DNA of 64,000 nt. Origin: Adiantum capillus-veneris. Taxonomy: Eukaryota > Streptophyta > Polypodiopsida > Polypodiales > Pteridaceae. The notes below the pieces were generated by a model, which did no database searches, had not been told where the DNA came from, and saw nothing but the letters and a program-made list of their open reading frames with translations. Shown in pieces: positions 22,388 to 35,210 of the stretch. Made by a program: the position numbers and the translations under genes. The DNA lies in contig CM043970.1 in the NCBI GenBank assembly GCA_014529385.2, positions 43,325,279-43,389,278 of the forward strand, in the 5' to 3' direction. Within the stretch, counting starts at the first letter, position 1; each line of letters starts with the position of its first letter.

Positions 22388-24178
22388 GGTGTAGTGATTA
22401 GCAAATCATCGACATAAAGAACCACAATGAGAAGTACATCACCTCACGCTTTACATACAATGTGCTTTCTATTGGACTGTTACGAAAGGCTCGTTTGACC
22501 AATGAGTGTCGGCTTTCTCATACCAAGTACGAGTAGATTGCTTCAACCCACACAAAGCCTTCTTTCATCTACACGCTTTGTCCTCTGGTCCTTTTATGAC
22601 AAAACCGCGAGGCTACGTCACATAAACTTCCTGAAATATGTCACCATTCAAGAAAGCAGTAACTATTTCTGATTGATGTACATCCGGACCAAAATGAGTT
22701 GTCAATGCACATAGAAAACGGACAGTAGTCATACAAGAAGTGGGAGAAAAAGTCTCTTCGTAGTGTATGCCTTTTTGTTGTGCATAACCCTTTGCAACAA
22801 GTCGAGCCTTACGGCGATCGATCTCACCATCCGGTTTGCGTTTCAACTTGTACACCCACTTCGTATCAATGTACTTTTTGCCAGGAGGCAAATCACATAA
22901 AGTCCATGTGTCATTTTCTATAAGTGCATCATATTCTGATTGCATGGCAAACATCCAATTTTCTAAATTCTGTGCTTCATCAAATGACAGAGGCTCGTCA
23001 ACATCATGAAAGCTAGACACAGCCAAAGCATAACAATCTAATGCATAAGATGCATGGCGAGAGCCTAAACGAGTATGACTAGACAAAGGTGCATCCAATT
23101 TACTGTCACGCAAAGTGTGCAGTAACCATTTTGGCATACCTCTAGCCTGCTCATTTTCAGCCCTTTCCTCATCAAGTACATCATGTACATCTGCATCAGT
23201 TATAGGCTGATCTGTAACATTTTCAGAAACCCCCATAGGCTGTACATTTGCCTCGTTGGATCTTACATTCGTATTTCCACCAATGAAAAGAGGCAACAAA
23301 GTGTCATAAATGTCCTGTGAGCTTACACTACTGTCTGTAGTACATGACATCAAGGGTTGAACAGAATCTTCCACAAACACTACATCCCATGAAACCAGAA
23401 TACGCTTTGTTTGCAGATGATATAACATGTAACCTTTTCTTTCAGCACTATAACCAACAAAAATAAACTTGACAGCTTTATCATCCAATTTTTTGCGTTG
23501 TGTTTGTGGCACCAAAGCATATGCCAAACAGGAAAAAACACGCATGTGCTCAATAGAAGGCTTTCTATCATGCCATGCTTCATATGGAGCAATAGCCTGG
23601 AAAGATTTCGTAGGACACCTGTTAAGTACATAAGTGGCACACGTGATGGCCTCAAGCCAAAAAGAACGCGGCAAAGCTTAACTTTTGACCATACATCCTG
23701 CCATTTCCGTCAGTGACCTGTTTTTCCTCTCAGCAACACCATTTTGCTGAGGTGTTAAGGCACAATACATTGGTGTTTTATCCCACGACTAGCCAGAAAT
23801 GCATTAAATTCATGAGACATACTCCCCCCCTCGATCCGAATGGAGGGTGCCCATAGTACATTTCGAGACATTTTCAGCCATAGCGAGAAATTGTTTGAAG
23901 CACATAAAAACTTCGGACTTTGCTTTAAGCGGAAATACCCATGCATGTTTGGAGTAATCATCAATGAAAGTCACGAAGTAAAGGTAATTGCCCAAGCACG
24001 GATTTTGCATGGGCCCACAAACATCACTATGCACAAGCTGCAACCTGCATGTGGCCCTAATTGAACCATGCTTTGGAAACTTCGAATCCTGCATTGTACC
24101 CAGAATACAGCCTTCAGAAACATGTTTGGCAGGTGCTTCAAGAGGCGGCAAAGGAACAACCATATCAGATTTCTGCAA
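22385..24178 (-). pseudogene. Copia Pol: integrase and reverse transcriptase, truncated
   Basis: Integrase core motifs are LVHSDVCGPM and LHSDRGGEYVS (about 24080-23810), followed after a frame break by SFWLEAITCATYVLNR, CLAYALVP and FVGYSAERKGY. A variable linker leads to RT: WTLCDLPPGKKYIDTKWVYK, KARLVAKGYAQQ, then EVYVT, TAG (about 22613, where the copia consensus has Gln) and PRGF. It ends with GLKQS and VLYVDDLLIT at about 22385-22425. Integrase before RT identifies Ty1/copia. Multiple stops show it is inactive. Confidence 0.85.
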
Positions 24179-24335
24179 AATGAGCCCGAATCGAAAATAT
24201 GAGCAGACTAAGCTGTATGAGTTTTCCTAAAATTTTTGTCGACCTGCAAACGCTTACCAAAGCTCACTGAAATCGAAGAAAGTGAGAACGCGTGTGTTGG
24301 AGCATCTTGTGACTAAGCTTGGCAGGATGCAACCT

Positions 24336-24349
24336 GCTCTGATACCAAT
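24336..24349 (-). promoter_or_regulatory. Primer-binding site, initiator tRNA-Met type
   Basis: The minus strand reads ATTGGTATCAGAGC immediately after the LTR end CCAACA. This is the usual plant copia primer-binding site for first-strand cDNA synthesis. Confidence 0.85.
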
Positions 24350-25001
24350 TGTTGGAATTAGGGTTGCAGAGAAACGCACACATCTTGGAGAAGACGAAGG
24401 AAGCTCAAGGCACACAATAGAGAGTGTGTTAATTAGTGTGCAGTGGAAAGATAGATAGCCCTAGAGTGATGGGCGTATATACAATGCACGGGGGAAAAAC
24501 CTCCTAAAGAGGGAAAAAATGCCCGGGCGGTCCTAGTGTGCTGACACACATCACTACCACATGTAAATGGTAACACATAGCATTTACCATCAGTGAACCC
24601 TTTCTTCTTTAAATTTTGAGCAATTGGTAGGACCCAAGTACATACTATCCACAAAAAAAATAAATTTAAAGTGATTTGGTATAGACCATACATCAGACAA
24701 TACATGTAACCACCACTTCTCAGTCATGTGTAAATTCCATTGTTTATTATATCTATCCTGTATACATGTGTCTGACACCGTTGACTTTTGTTAAATATAG
24801 CAGATGGAGATTGCCACCAATTGGTTGCATAGCTTGGCAAGGCCAAGTCCCTGTGTTTGTTTGCTACATTTGCCTCTACATAGAATGATAAATTGTGTAC
24901 ATGAGTCATGAGCTGATGCCACAAGCCCCTCCTTCCAGTGCCCAATCTATACTTCCTTCTAGTTGCAAAAAAGAATTTCAACTATAGATTAGAGTCCAAC
25001 A
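24350..25001 (-). repeat. 5' LTR of the copia element
   Basis: The 652-bp segment begins (minus strand) with TGTTGGA and ends with TCCAACA, a 7-bp terminal inverted repeat, and is followed by the primer-binding site. A TATA-like stretch lies at about 24476. Its outer end abuts LINE coding sequence. Confidence 0.7.
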
Positions 25002-26812
25002 TTTGATCAGTTTGGCAAACCCCTTTTTTAAACAAACAGAGTGTAGGTTTCCTAATCAATTTAGCATGTAGAACCTTAAAAGAAAAACTCCAAATCAGAC
25101 TTTCAAACCCCAAATAATTCCCTGTATATCTTCTTCTGCCTTTCCACAACAAGAAAGCACATGGCCTTTTCCAAGATTTAATAAGCATAGTACTAACATC
25201 AAAGCCAATATTAAATGAATCTGCTGAAAACAATTTATCCCAAGAAGCTAGGTGCCAAACACCATGGAAGTAGACCACTTAAGCTTCTAAGATTTTCCAC
25301 ATGCATAAGGACCAATCATTGTCTGCTTCAAGCATATGCTTAATGATACATGCCCTTCTATCATGAGCATGCAGAGTCAAGTTGAAAACATGAAGAGCCC
25401 CCAAAGAGTAAGGAAAAAAATTATTATTTTGAGCAATCGTAGCAGCAGAGGTAGAAGGCAGTCTTCCACAAGGACTTAGACATCAAGACAATATAGATTT
25501 GAAGCATTTTCTCAGACCAGTCCAATAATGGATGATAACAGAGCATATAGGGAACAAATATAGCTTGTACTATTCTCAATCTAGCATGCAAAGGCCATAG
25601 ATCACAAAACCAAGAAGCAATTTTCCCTTTGACTCTATCAATAAGCCACTGCTGCAATTGCTTTTGAGTAGCCCCAACTCCTATGGGATATCCCATATGC
25701 CTGAAGATATGATCTTTTGGATATCTCTTGCCAGCCCAAATAAGAGCATCAAAGGATCTCACAGAGATATCAATCGAGAAAATAGTCAAGATGATGGTTA
25801 ACCCAACAACTAATGCATACAGATCCATCAGCTTAGTGCATCTCAAAATATTGACATCATGAGCAAAAACTTTGCCAGGTAATTGTTTGCTACCCTAATG
25901 CAGAGTTTGAATATGACAAGATGTTGCCACTCTGTCTAGATAGCAATAAAGGGGATGGGTAGTCACTATAAAAAAAAGAGACTAATGGGACAACCTTGTC
26001 TAACTGACTTGGTTAAATGCATTCTATCTGATAATTTTACATTGATGACAATCCTTGAGTAAGCATGCTAGCCAAGCAAGCCAAGCAAGTTAGAAAATCC
26101 GATAATTTTATCCCTAAACCCATTTTCTTCGTTATTTGCTGGACAAAGTCCCACAACACTATGTCAAAGGCCTTGATAAAGTCACTCTGAAAAATGACAA
26201 TGCCATGATTTTTGTTGAGTGCATGCTCAATGCCCAACTGAGTTGTTAAAATATTATTGTATATGGACCTGCCTCGAATAAAGCTTGTCTGTGAAGAATG
26301 AATGTAATTCTTCAATTTAGGTGCAATTCCAAGAGCAATAGCTTTGGCTAGCAATTTATACAGCACCCCCATCATGTTGATGGGCCTCCAATCTGCCAAA
26401 GTTTTAGGAAATGTGCTTTTTGGGATGAGCTTAATGATCCCCTGCTTGAGTGTTGGGTCCATACATTGAGAAATCCATACTGCATTCAATAGTGGGCATA
26501 CAATGCCCCTAAGTCCTAGAAAAAAAAAGCATAAACTCTTTGGAAAATCCACAAATACCTGGGAATTTTTCATTTGGTAGTTTAATGATAGCATAGTAAA
26601 TTTTTGCCTCTTCCAATGGCTCTTCAAGTTTGTTTGCACTGGCCTCTTCAATGCATGGATCCACAACACTCGAGAGGGTTTGGACAACATTACTTCTTGC
26701 AGGTGAATCCACAGGAGAGATGTTGAGCAAAACTTTATAGTATTGAGTGGAAGCTGCCATAATATCTACACCTTTGGCCAAAGGAGGCACATCATCGTGA
26801 TGGAGTACTACT
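25002..26812 (-). pseudogene. L1-type LINE, ORF2 reverse transcriptase fragment
   Basis: The RT blocks read IIKLIPKSTFPKTLADWRPI, SQTSFIRGRSIYNN and QSDFIKAFDIVLWDFV (about 26490-26130). After a frameshift come KSVRQGCPIS (about 26000) and a C-terminal part with HIFRHMGYPIGV and WPLHARLRIVQAIFVPY (25850-25430). Upstream is the region preceding RT (KLPNEKFPGICGFSKEF). The LINE is interrupted at its 3' side by the copia LTR at 25001 and at its 5' side by an LTR element at 26813. It is dead. Confidence 0.8.
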
Positions 26813-28640
26813 TGTTGGGATGCGAGGTTTTGTTGCATCTCTTATCTCTTCCACCTAGAAAAGTGTCATGTGTTAATAACCCATGGGAATAACCCCTTAC
26901 CACCCATGTGTAAAGAAAAGCCACTTGTGTTTGTGCATAGGTAGCCACATCTTGTGCTCATGTGTCAAAAGGTTGTCTCTTTTGTATAAGCCTACATATA
27001 GGCACATTCTGCTGAATAAATGTAAGCTTTATCATTTTGCAATTATACTCTATATTGTCTTGTGCAATAGTATCTCTCTCAAGCTCTACACTAACCTCTC
27101 CAAGCATGCCATTAAAATGAATGGCACACTAACCTATCCACCTCAACCCTACAATTGGTATCATAGCATGGCCTAGATTAGAATTTCCTAATCTATTACA
27201 TCTTAGGCACTCTCACTATACTAGATTTCATTGGCCCTCTCTCTCTTAGCCATTGCAATTACTAATCATAATTTCCCATGCATTTCATAATAGCATTAGA
27301 AATTATTTCACTCTTTCATTGCTTGATTGAGCACTTCCTGGTCCAATATTACTAATTATTGAGTGATTAGAGTAGATTTCGGCTTCATTTATTTATTTAT
27401 TCGTGTTATTTTTTGGCTTGATTTCTATCACAAATAAAAAACTCTATCAACTTGTATTGGATGGTGTGCGTGCAGCTTTCTACTTTTAGATTCAATTAGA
27501 ACCCTCAAGTGTTTCATTTGGAAAAGATAAGTTCATTAATCTATCCTCTAATTTTGTGTGAATGAGTGTGGCTATGGAGACAATAGAGGTGGGATCCACC
27601 TCTTATAAGAGAGTTCAACGGACCACAGCTTTGCTCTCGCTTTATACTTAATCTAGATTGTCCAGCCAATTAGAGCCGAATTCTCATCAAAATCTACAAC
27701 CACCGTAGTGCAGCTCTAAGCATCCTCGCCATTGAGTACTCTCTGCCCACACTGCTTCGTCATCGAACCATTCACACCGCGGCTCTTCTCTCATCAAGAA
27801 CCTTGCCCCAACCTTTCCATTGGTGGTACTACAGGTGCATCATGAATCTTTTGTTCTTGGTCATCCACCCTCTGCCGGCGTCAACAATTGCTCAACCGAA
27901 GTTTGCCAAAGAGCCTACTTGACAGCTCACCCCCCATTACTCTCTGATTATCTATCGAGTTGCACGCTCGTCAGCATTGTCATCACTTGCAAGATTTTGC
28001 ACATGTTGTCAGCTTCTTCAAAGCCTACTTAAAGCCTCTTCATCACTATAGTGCAGCTGTGCAACTCGCTGGCCCAACCCCTACACCCGGCATGCTCGAT
28101 GACCTCGTTTCTCAGTGCTATTCAATGGTTGGCGCCAAAACAAATCGACTCCCTGTTGCTCACTAGTCGATGCGTGTCTGCACCACCTACCACCACTCGT
28201 CCATTCCCCAAGCTCTCATTCCTGTGGGCTTGGACTTCATAGCCATTGGGCCCTGTTCTCACAATTCTCCTACCTGCACAAGTAGATCAAAACATCGATG
28301 ACAACAACAACAACATCAAAATGTGGCAAGGACAACGACGACATTACAACAAGTTGTGCATTATGTGGGAGAAAAAATCCTCCAACAAACAACAAACGAC
28401 ATGTGTTGTGAGCATTCTCTCAATTGTATTGTACTCTCTATTTGTTCCAGAAGAGGCTTGTATATGCCTATGCCATGATATTTTGTGTGCTAGGGGAGGA
28501 AGATTTGTGTTTAAGGGGAGGCTAGTGAATTGTGTGCCTCACCCTAGTGTGTTTTGAGGGGAGGCTTGTGTGAGTGATATGCAACCAAAACCCACACACA
28601 GGAGGATTGTTGGGATGCGAGGTTTTGTTGCATCTCTTGT
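26813..28640 (+). mobile_element. Small non-autonomous LTR retrotransposon
   Basis: A 31-bp direct repeat (starting TGTTGGGATGCGAGG) marks both LTR starts, at 26813 and 28608. The 5' LTR is about 341 bp (26813-27153, ending CCCTACA) and is followed by the primer-binding site ATTGGTATCATAGC. A short purine-rich ggaggat precedes the second LTR. The internal 1.45 kb has no retroviral ORF. The 3' LTR matches the first only for about 31 bp and is probably truncated. Confidence 0.6.
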
Positions 28641-29847
28641 GTTCATGTTCTCCATCTCCTTGTTCTTTGTGTGAGTTCACTTTATATTCATGTGTGTACT
28701 TTGCATGGTTGTGTGAAAATTGTTTCTGCGTTTCGCGCACCTGCAAAGTTTAAAGGAAATTTCTGGGTCCAGAACTTGGATAGACATATTTACCATTCCG
28801 AGAAATTTTCTAGGAGGTATCCCGGAGTTCTACCCCCCTTTTGGAGCTGTTTATGCCCTCAAAGTTTTGTTTTGAGCATCACAATAGAAGGTAGTTTTCA
28901 TCCATACAAAAAATGCATATATAAAAGACAAATTTACAATTGTCTCATAGAGGGTAACATGTGTAGGATCTAAGGCATCTAAAGATGGATCCTTTTGGGT
29001 GATTCTCATTCTTTTTTTTATGGTGGCTTTGTACCACTTAGTGGGTTGTAACAAGAGTCTCATGGGAAGGCATATCACTAAGTACATCAAAGATGTTGGG
29101 GGCGTTTTAGCAGGAAGCTAGGATTCTGGAAATGCACGCTTTTTGGCATGTTTATATCCACCATTATCCAAAGTGACTAGTAATATCTCTTTGTTCAAAG
29201 GATTTGGGTTTCTAAACAAAGTGGTATAGCTAAAGGGACCTTTGGGTGGGTTGCTTGAAAACCCATGTGGCTTAGCATAAAAGGATATTCTAGAAACTTG
29301 AGGAGGTGAGGATAGTCCTAGTAGGTGAGAGTTGGTTTTCTATCTATCTAGAGAGGCTAGAGGTTTTTAAAAACATCTACTACTTGGATACATAAAACAT
29401 TTTAGTGGGATAGGAGGGATCAAGTTCCATTTCCCTTGCTGGCAGGATAGAGAAGTTCTTAGAAAATGGCTCAATTGTCTAGTAGGAGTTGGTGAGATTG
29501 CCTTGGTAAAGATTTAAAGAAAATACTATTAACACTTTGATAGCTCAATTTTAATGGTATCAAAGAGTTTCTTATTTTTTTGCTAGGCTATGCAAACTTT
29601 TTACCTATTGGGACAATTTATGGATGGGAAGAACAAGACCTTAGCCAAAGAGGCATCTAGTTTTTGAGGGCCACAAAAAAGAAGGCATTTTCAAAATTTC
29701 CCACCCCAGTAGGGAATTTGGATAAGATCTTTTTCTATTCATCTCCGGGGATGCCAAGGTTGAACATGCACAACTTGTTCAAAAATTATACTTGTTGAAA
29801 TGGGCAAGGAAAACAACACATGAATCTGCCCAGCAGTTTATGAAAGA
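28641..29847. other. Unassigned sequence left of the tandem duplication
   Basis: No coding sequence is supported; ORFs are short and without features. The stretch ends at the left breakpoint of the 12.3-kb duplication at 29848. Confidence 0.4.
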
Positions 29848-31612
29848 ATCCATCAATGAAGTGTGCTACATCTTTTATATTTAGTAATTTTCCACTAAAG
29901 TAATACACCACCACTTTGTTTTGAAAAATATTTGGATGATTCCATACTTGAGAGGACTATAGAGTCATTGCATGCTTCCCTTGACATCAGGGTCTAAGGC
30001 TAGACTATCATTTAGGGTTTCATCCATATGTACCAAGTTATAGGAGGCATCACAGGTCCAAAGCACATTAAAAAAACCCCATCCTAGGGTTCAGAATAAA
30101 ATCCTTGCTGAAAGACATGCTACAAAGTCCCACCATACTTGCCATCATAGTGACACACCTCTCTCTCTCTCTCTCTCCAAACACGCAAAATAAACATATG
30201 TACATAAGCATATTTATTGGCCTATACAGATATAATATAAATATTTATGCATTCTTAGCATGTGTAGGTATGAATCTATGTTGTATTCTTCTTGGTGTGT
30301 GCCATTACTTGTGTACATTTTCACCTCAGTTTTGAAAGTGAAAACATGGGTAATGTGGTTATCACTCCTTAGGATGATAATTTTTCAAATCAATTCTTGT
30401 ATACATCTTGTTTTCTAAGTAAATTATCCTTTGAAAAGAGAGTATGACAAAAAAGTTTTTCTGAATTGTTAGTGACAGAAGACAAAAAATTATATACATT
30501 GAACTGAGGAGTTATGACGAGTTTCTTCCTTAAAAGAGAAACTAAATTTATGAATGAATTAAGTGCAAATAGAAAGTTATGACAAAGAAGATTGGATTAC
30601 ACACGGTGAATGGAAGTGACAATGTCAAAACACATTGCATCCTCATTGCTTGACACAATGACTAGTGCCATCAATGTCAGGAAGATGATTGCACACTATA
30701 CAGATCAAAAGTTTCACGTAACAGCGACAATGGGAAGGGCTAGCTCTCCCCAAGAAGTTTTTGCACTTTGTCAGTAGTGTCGGGATATTGGTAGCTACCC
30801 TCACCTACAACAAATGTTATACAAGTAGAATATTAATAATTAGAGCACAAGTGTGGGGCTTACAAGTATATATTGGTGTATATATTGGGGGGGGGGGGGG
30901 GGGGTGTACTACGTAATCATGTTACTATATAAGGTGAGTTAGATAAGAGGGGTTTTAAAATACAAAAAAAATTGACCAATTTAAGAGAGATACATTAAAA
31001 TAAGGGGGTTTATATTCAATTTTGCAAAAAAGTTCTCAAATAAGGGGTCATTTTATTCATTCAGACATGTTAGAAGATGGGTTTCTTTAATGCCTTGCAA
31101 ATGCATGTTATATTGGGGGGTATTGAATGGTGAACCCTCCGAGCATAAACCATGTGTGTGGCAACACCAACCATTATGGTGCAGGGGATGTTCGCATAGG
31201 AGGCATGGTCGCAGAGAGTATAAGGTAAAGTGGAACACCCATGCACAGAGAGGATGCCTTCACAAATGTGGGTAGCACACGGCCGTGCATAATGGTCTAG
31301 GTGGCCGCTGGTTGGGATAAAAATTGGATTGTCCAACGCCATGAATGAAGAATCATCTCAATGACAATGAAAACGCATCAAGGCATCATGGAACAACTCC
31401 ACAGAGAAGTTATAATCTCAGTATGAAATGATTAGTAGAAACAACTTCTAGATAATTATCATAGAAACATATCATGACAATATGGAACAACTACATGAAA
31501 AATTAATCATCGCAATGATAAACAATCAATACAAAAAATTTGTAATCATTGTGAAAATACATCATGACACATTAAAAAACTTCATAATCACAATCCCAAA
31601 TATAACAAACCA
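29848..31612. other. Left flank or subterminal region of TE2 (copy A)
   Basis: This part is non-coding. It includes a poly-G tract at about 30885-30904 and, from about 31340, an AT-rich set of loosely repeated phrases (aatcatNNcaatga, catcatggaacaact, acatatcatgacaatatgg) reaching the inverted repeat. Copy B is at 42166-43939, with a longer poly-G at 43209-43235. The phrases may be subterminal repeats lying outside the 33-bp inverted repeat. Confidence 0.45.
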
Positions 31613-31645
31613 CATTAGGAAATTTCGGAGGTCATTTGGAGGGCC
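31613..31645 (+). repeat. Left terminal inverted repeat of TE2, copy A
   Basis: This 33-bp sequence (CATTAGGAAATTTC, then GGAGGTCATTTGGAGGGCC) matches the reverse complement of 55700-55732 with one mismatch. Confidence 0.8.
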
Positions 31646-31885
31646 TTCTAAGAAAATGTATTTTTTGTACTCTCTCTCTAGAAAAAATGGCAAATAAAAG
31701 AGCTGGGTCTTTCATAGTAAAAGTTCAAAAAGTGTACTTTAAGTAGATTCCTTACTCTTCTGAACATTCGTTCGTAGTGATTGAGGGATAATCCTCTTTT
31801 CAGTTGCATTGAATGAACCTCGTCAATATGGAGGGACGAATCCGCAGCCGCTATTCACTTTCCATTAAACCTGCACATTTGGCTA

Positions 31886-34643
31886 ATGGTGCACTCCTCA
31901 AATGGCACAAATGTTACCCAGAAACGAGCCAAATATCACCTTCACATTGATAGGGACAATGAGTACCAACCATTGATTAAGCGCAGTAAAACAAACACAC
32001 ATATACCTCCCGCTTCCATAGACACGCTCAGAGCTCAAGGAGCTAAACACATAGATATCTGGACGAGAGGCTCTCTCTACCCTAAGAATCCAATGACTAA
32101 TGCGTCTCCACCGTTTGTCAATCCTACAAGCTTATTGACCTTTGCTGGTGATGGAGAAAAGGGCCTTCTAGGATATTGTAAATCACTTACAAGAGAAGCT
32201 GAAACTTACAAGAGCATTCTCCAAGCTCAACAATGTGAGATTGTTCGCCTTTCACATTTACATTCTACAGATCAGGTTACCATTTTGCAACATAAAATAG
32301 AGGTACAAGAACTGAAAGGAAAGGTGCGAAGTTGTCAAATGAAGGACACCATCTTGGGTGGTCGTATCCGAAAGAAGAAATTGCACAATCTTGAAACATT
32401 GCAGGTTGCATCAGGAGGTCTCAAGAAAAGAATCCGAGCATTAAGGTGATGCTTCTTGGTTGGCTACATTGTCTTAGTTAAGTAATCTTTTTGTTTTTTC
32501 TTGTTATGCATTGTTTTCATGTGCCTAAATAGTGTTAGTGAAGCAAATTTTCTGTTATTTACTTATGCATTGTCTTCATGTAGAGATTCAATCTATCCTG
32601 ACAAGGAAAACATTGACCCCAAAGACAATATAGGAAAGAGATTGAAGCCACTTATAAGTAGAAGCCTGGCAGCAGATATAGTACATGACAAGAAGTTTAA
32701 GGTCCTACAACGAAATGTAGTGTATCGCTTTATTTCAGAGCACTCAGTGCCTGCAAAAGAGATACAAGGCACACTTGATTCACTTGGTGTAAGCAAAAGA
32801 GGATATTCGGCTATCCAAAAGTCTGTCTCATCCATCTTTGTTAGGAAGGGTATAAAATCCAAACTTCTACCATCAGCCTCAAGTGTTTGGAAAGAGAGGC
32901 TTCAGCTTAACGAGGCACAGGGAGACTATCTTGGACAACCCTTTCATATTAAAGCAACTTACAGTGGCCATGGAGAAAACATGGCATATGATGAGTTCAA
33001 CAATATTTTTATGGACCTGCGGATATTACAGAAGAGAATGGTGGAGTTTTACAACATCACATTTGAAGAGTCACGTGGGGTATTACATTTTGTGTTAAAA
33101 CTGGATGAGTGTGAGCTTGTTAAAGAGAAAAAGCTAGAGCGTGTTACTATTACTTTAATGAATAGAGCCCTCTCAAAGTGTCCCAGTGATGATCATTTAT
33201 ATTTTAGTGTTCAATCAGAATCTAACATATGGTGGCTTGGTGCGTTTGAGGTAAGTGAGATTCTCAAGTAAGCTCAAATGTTCAGATCTACTTAAGTCTC
33301 ATTTATTTTGTGTTGCAGGTAAAGAAAGAAGATCATGAGATTCTATATTGGGTGTTTCATCGAACTAATATTCCGGAGGTGATTGATCGATAGACTAACC
33401 AGGGAGAGGTACTACGTCTAGATGGAAGGGGAGACTTTCAAGTTCAGTGGCATCTTGCAGGTGACCTCAAAACATTAAAGTGCATGTATAATTGTGGAAT
33501 GGGTGCAATGGCAAAGTCACCGTGTTTGTTCTGCATGGAGCCTGCAAAGGTCATGGACCCAAAGTGGTGGAGAAAAGCTCCAACACGTCACATTGAGGAT
33601 CCTGCTTTTCGACCGGTTTTGAAAATACCACTTGTGAATGTCCACATTTGTACAATGCATGCCCTTTGTAGAATTGTGGAGAAATTGGTCTACTTATACA
33701 TCGGGTTTGCTTGGAAGATTAATAACTCCGCAGAATGACAAGTAGCCCTGCAGTGCTTAGAAATGGTACTGTCGGATATGGGGCTTCATGGTGGCAATGT
33801 CAAAATCCAGCGGGATGAAAAGAGATCAACTGCTGAGAAGGATGTCCCATGCAAACCATCCATCGGTGGGGTGAAGGCACGGAGGTTTTTATCTAAGCCC
33901 CAAGGTACAAGAGATCCAAAGCTAACAAAACATGGAAAAATATATAACACATCTTATGTTAGCAAGGTAGAGTATCAGAGCTGGAAAAAGCTACACATTG
34001 CAGTCAAAGACCACGAACCAACTACTCGTAACGCGAAGGCTGAGGTTTGGCGATCAATAGACATCCTATTTTTGATGTGCGACAAAGATGACTGGTCACA
34101 AGGTGATATGAACAAGTTCAAGGAAAATCTCAACCTTCTGAAAAAATCATTCAAGACAGCATGGACAGACACCCAGATTACTCACTACATGGTATTATCA
34201 TGTATTTCTTTCTCTCTTATGTGCAAATATGTGACTGTAAAACATTCTAACTAATCTGTTTTCATATCTAGCACATCATCTTCAATCATTTGCCATATTT
34301 TATACAGAAGTATGGGAACCCGGCAATATGGAATACCCAAGGGATGGAAAAGTCTCATTACATGGCGAGAAATGCTTATTTCAGGCACACACGACATGGT
34401 GGCTCTCGAATCAAGGCTAACAATTTGAGAGAACTATTTGAATGGTTCTATCGTAGAATCATTCATCGAATGCAGGCAAAAGAAGTCTTGGCAAATTCAG
34501 CAACAGCACAAGCCATCAGACATTTACAACAACAAAAAGTTAAAATATCAATGGCATACAACAACTCCGGAGCTCGTGAAAGTCAACGAAGGTGGAGAGA
34601 GACAATGGTGTATGTGAATCACAAGTGGAGAAAGATACTCTGA
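31886..34643 (+). pseudogene. TE2 gene 1, transposase-like protein (copy A)
   Basis: Four exons (31886-32445, 32584-33250, 33319-34191, 34272-34643) with GT-AG introns join in frame to about 823 residues. In order: an N-terminal block (IDIWTRGSLYPKNP, GLLGYCKSL), a coiled coil (about 110-165), a helical block (200-330), then FVLKLDECEL (Asp about 361), WWLGAFEV, LAGDLKTLKCM (Asp about 458), a Cys cluster (PCLFCMEP), HALCRIVEKL and a C-terminal YGNPAIWNTQGMEKSHYMAR with HTRHGGSRIKANN. These blocks resemble large uncharacterised proteins in other eukaryotes that I suspect are transposases, but I cannot name the family. In-frame TAG at 33391 (codon 434, Gln-like in TE1) and TGA at 33736 break it. 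TE1 shares the N-terminal and core blocks. Confidence 0.7.
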
Positions 34644-34706
34644 GTGGATGACATTGTACAAAATTTATGTAATACATGATCTTATACAATTGCTACTTGA
34701 AGTGTA

Positions 34707-35161
34707 TCAAGATTTTGAAGGTTCAATTTTGTTTTCTGGCATGTCACCCTTGTAACGAATCATGAGATGTTTGCCATACTCTAAAAGTTCATCTGGGTTT
34801 TGTCTACCAAGAGCTAGTGCCATTGCTGTGTAGGTGTAGTAATACGCTGCCCGACCACCTGTATAGCCTGGGCAGTAACCAAAACAATATCTAGCAAACA
34901 CTTTGTCCACAAGAATGACTTTATCTGCACTTTTGGGTAGCAACGGTCCACCCAAGAAGCGTGATAGTGTCTTGAATGTGTAAGTTGCTATTGAACCCTC
35001 TTGTGACATGGAATTGTGAAAAACTACTATCGGCGACTCGCAAAGCTTTGAAAGGTACTGTGCTAGGGCCGCATCCCTTCCTCGATACTCTCTTGTCCGG
35101 CGTCGAAGGAAGTCATCCTTGTTAGCAATCCAAGACTGCACATACCATGTCAGAAGTGACA

Positions 35162-35210
<49 letters not shown>

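Larger units (their letters stand above)
22320..25001 (-). mobile_element. Deleted Ty1/copia LTR retrotransposon
   Basis: Reading on the minus strand, it has an LTR (25001-24350), a tRNA-Met primer-binding site, then integrase and RT with gag and protease deleted (only about 170 bp lie between the binding site and integrase). It ends just after the RT YVDD motif at a (CT)n microsatellite (22322-22383), so RNase H and the 3' LTR are missing. It is inserted in the LINE at 25002. Confidence 0.8.

Noticed and set aside
31278-31320. SINE head with Pol III A box
   Set aside because: An A-box-like word is present, but no B box (GGTTCGANNCC) follows at the expected distance and there is no poly-A tail.
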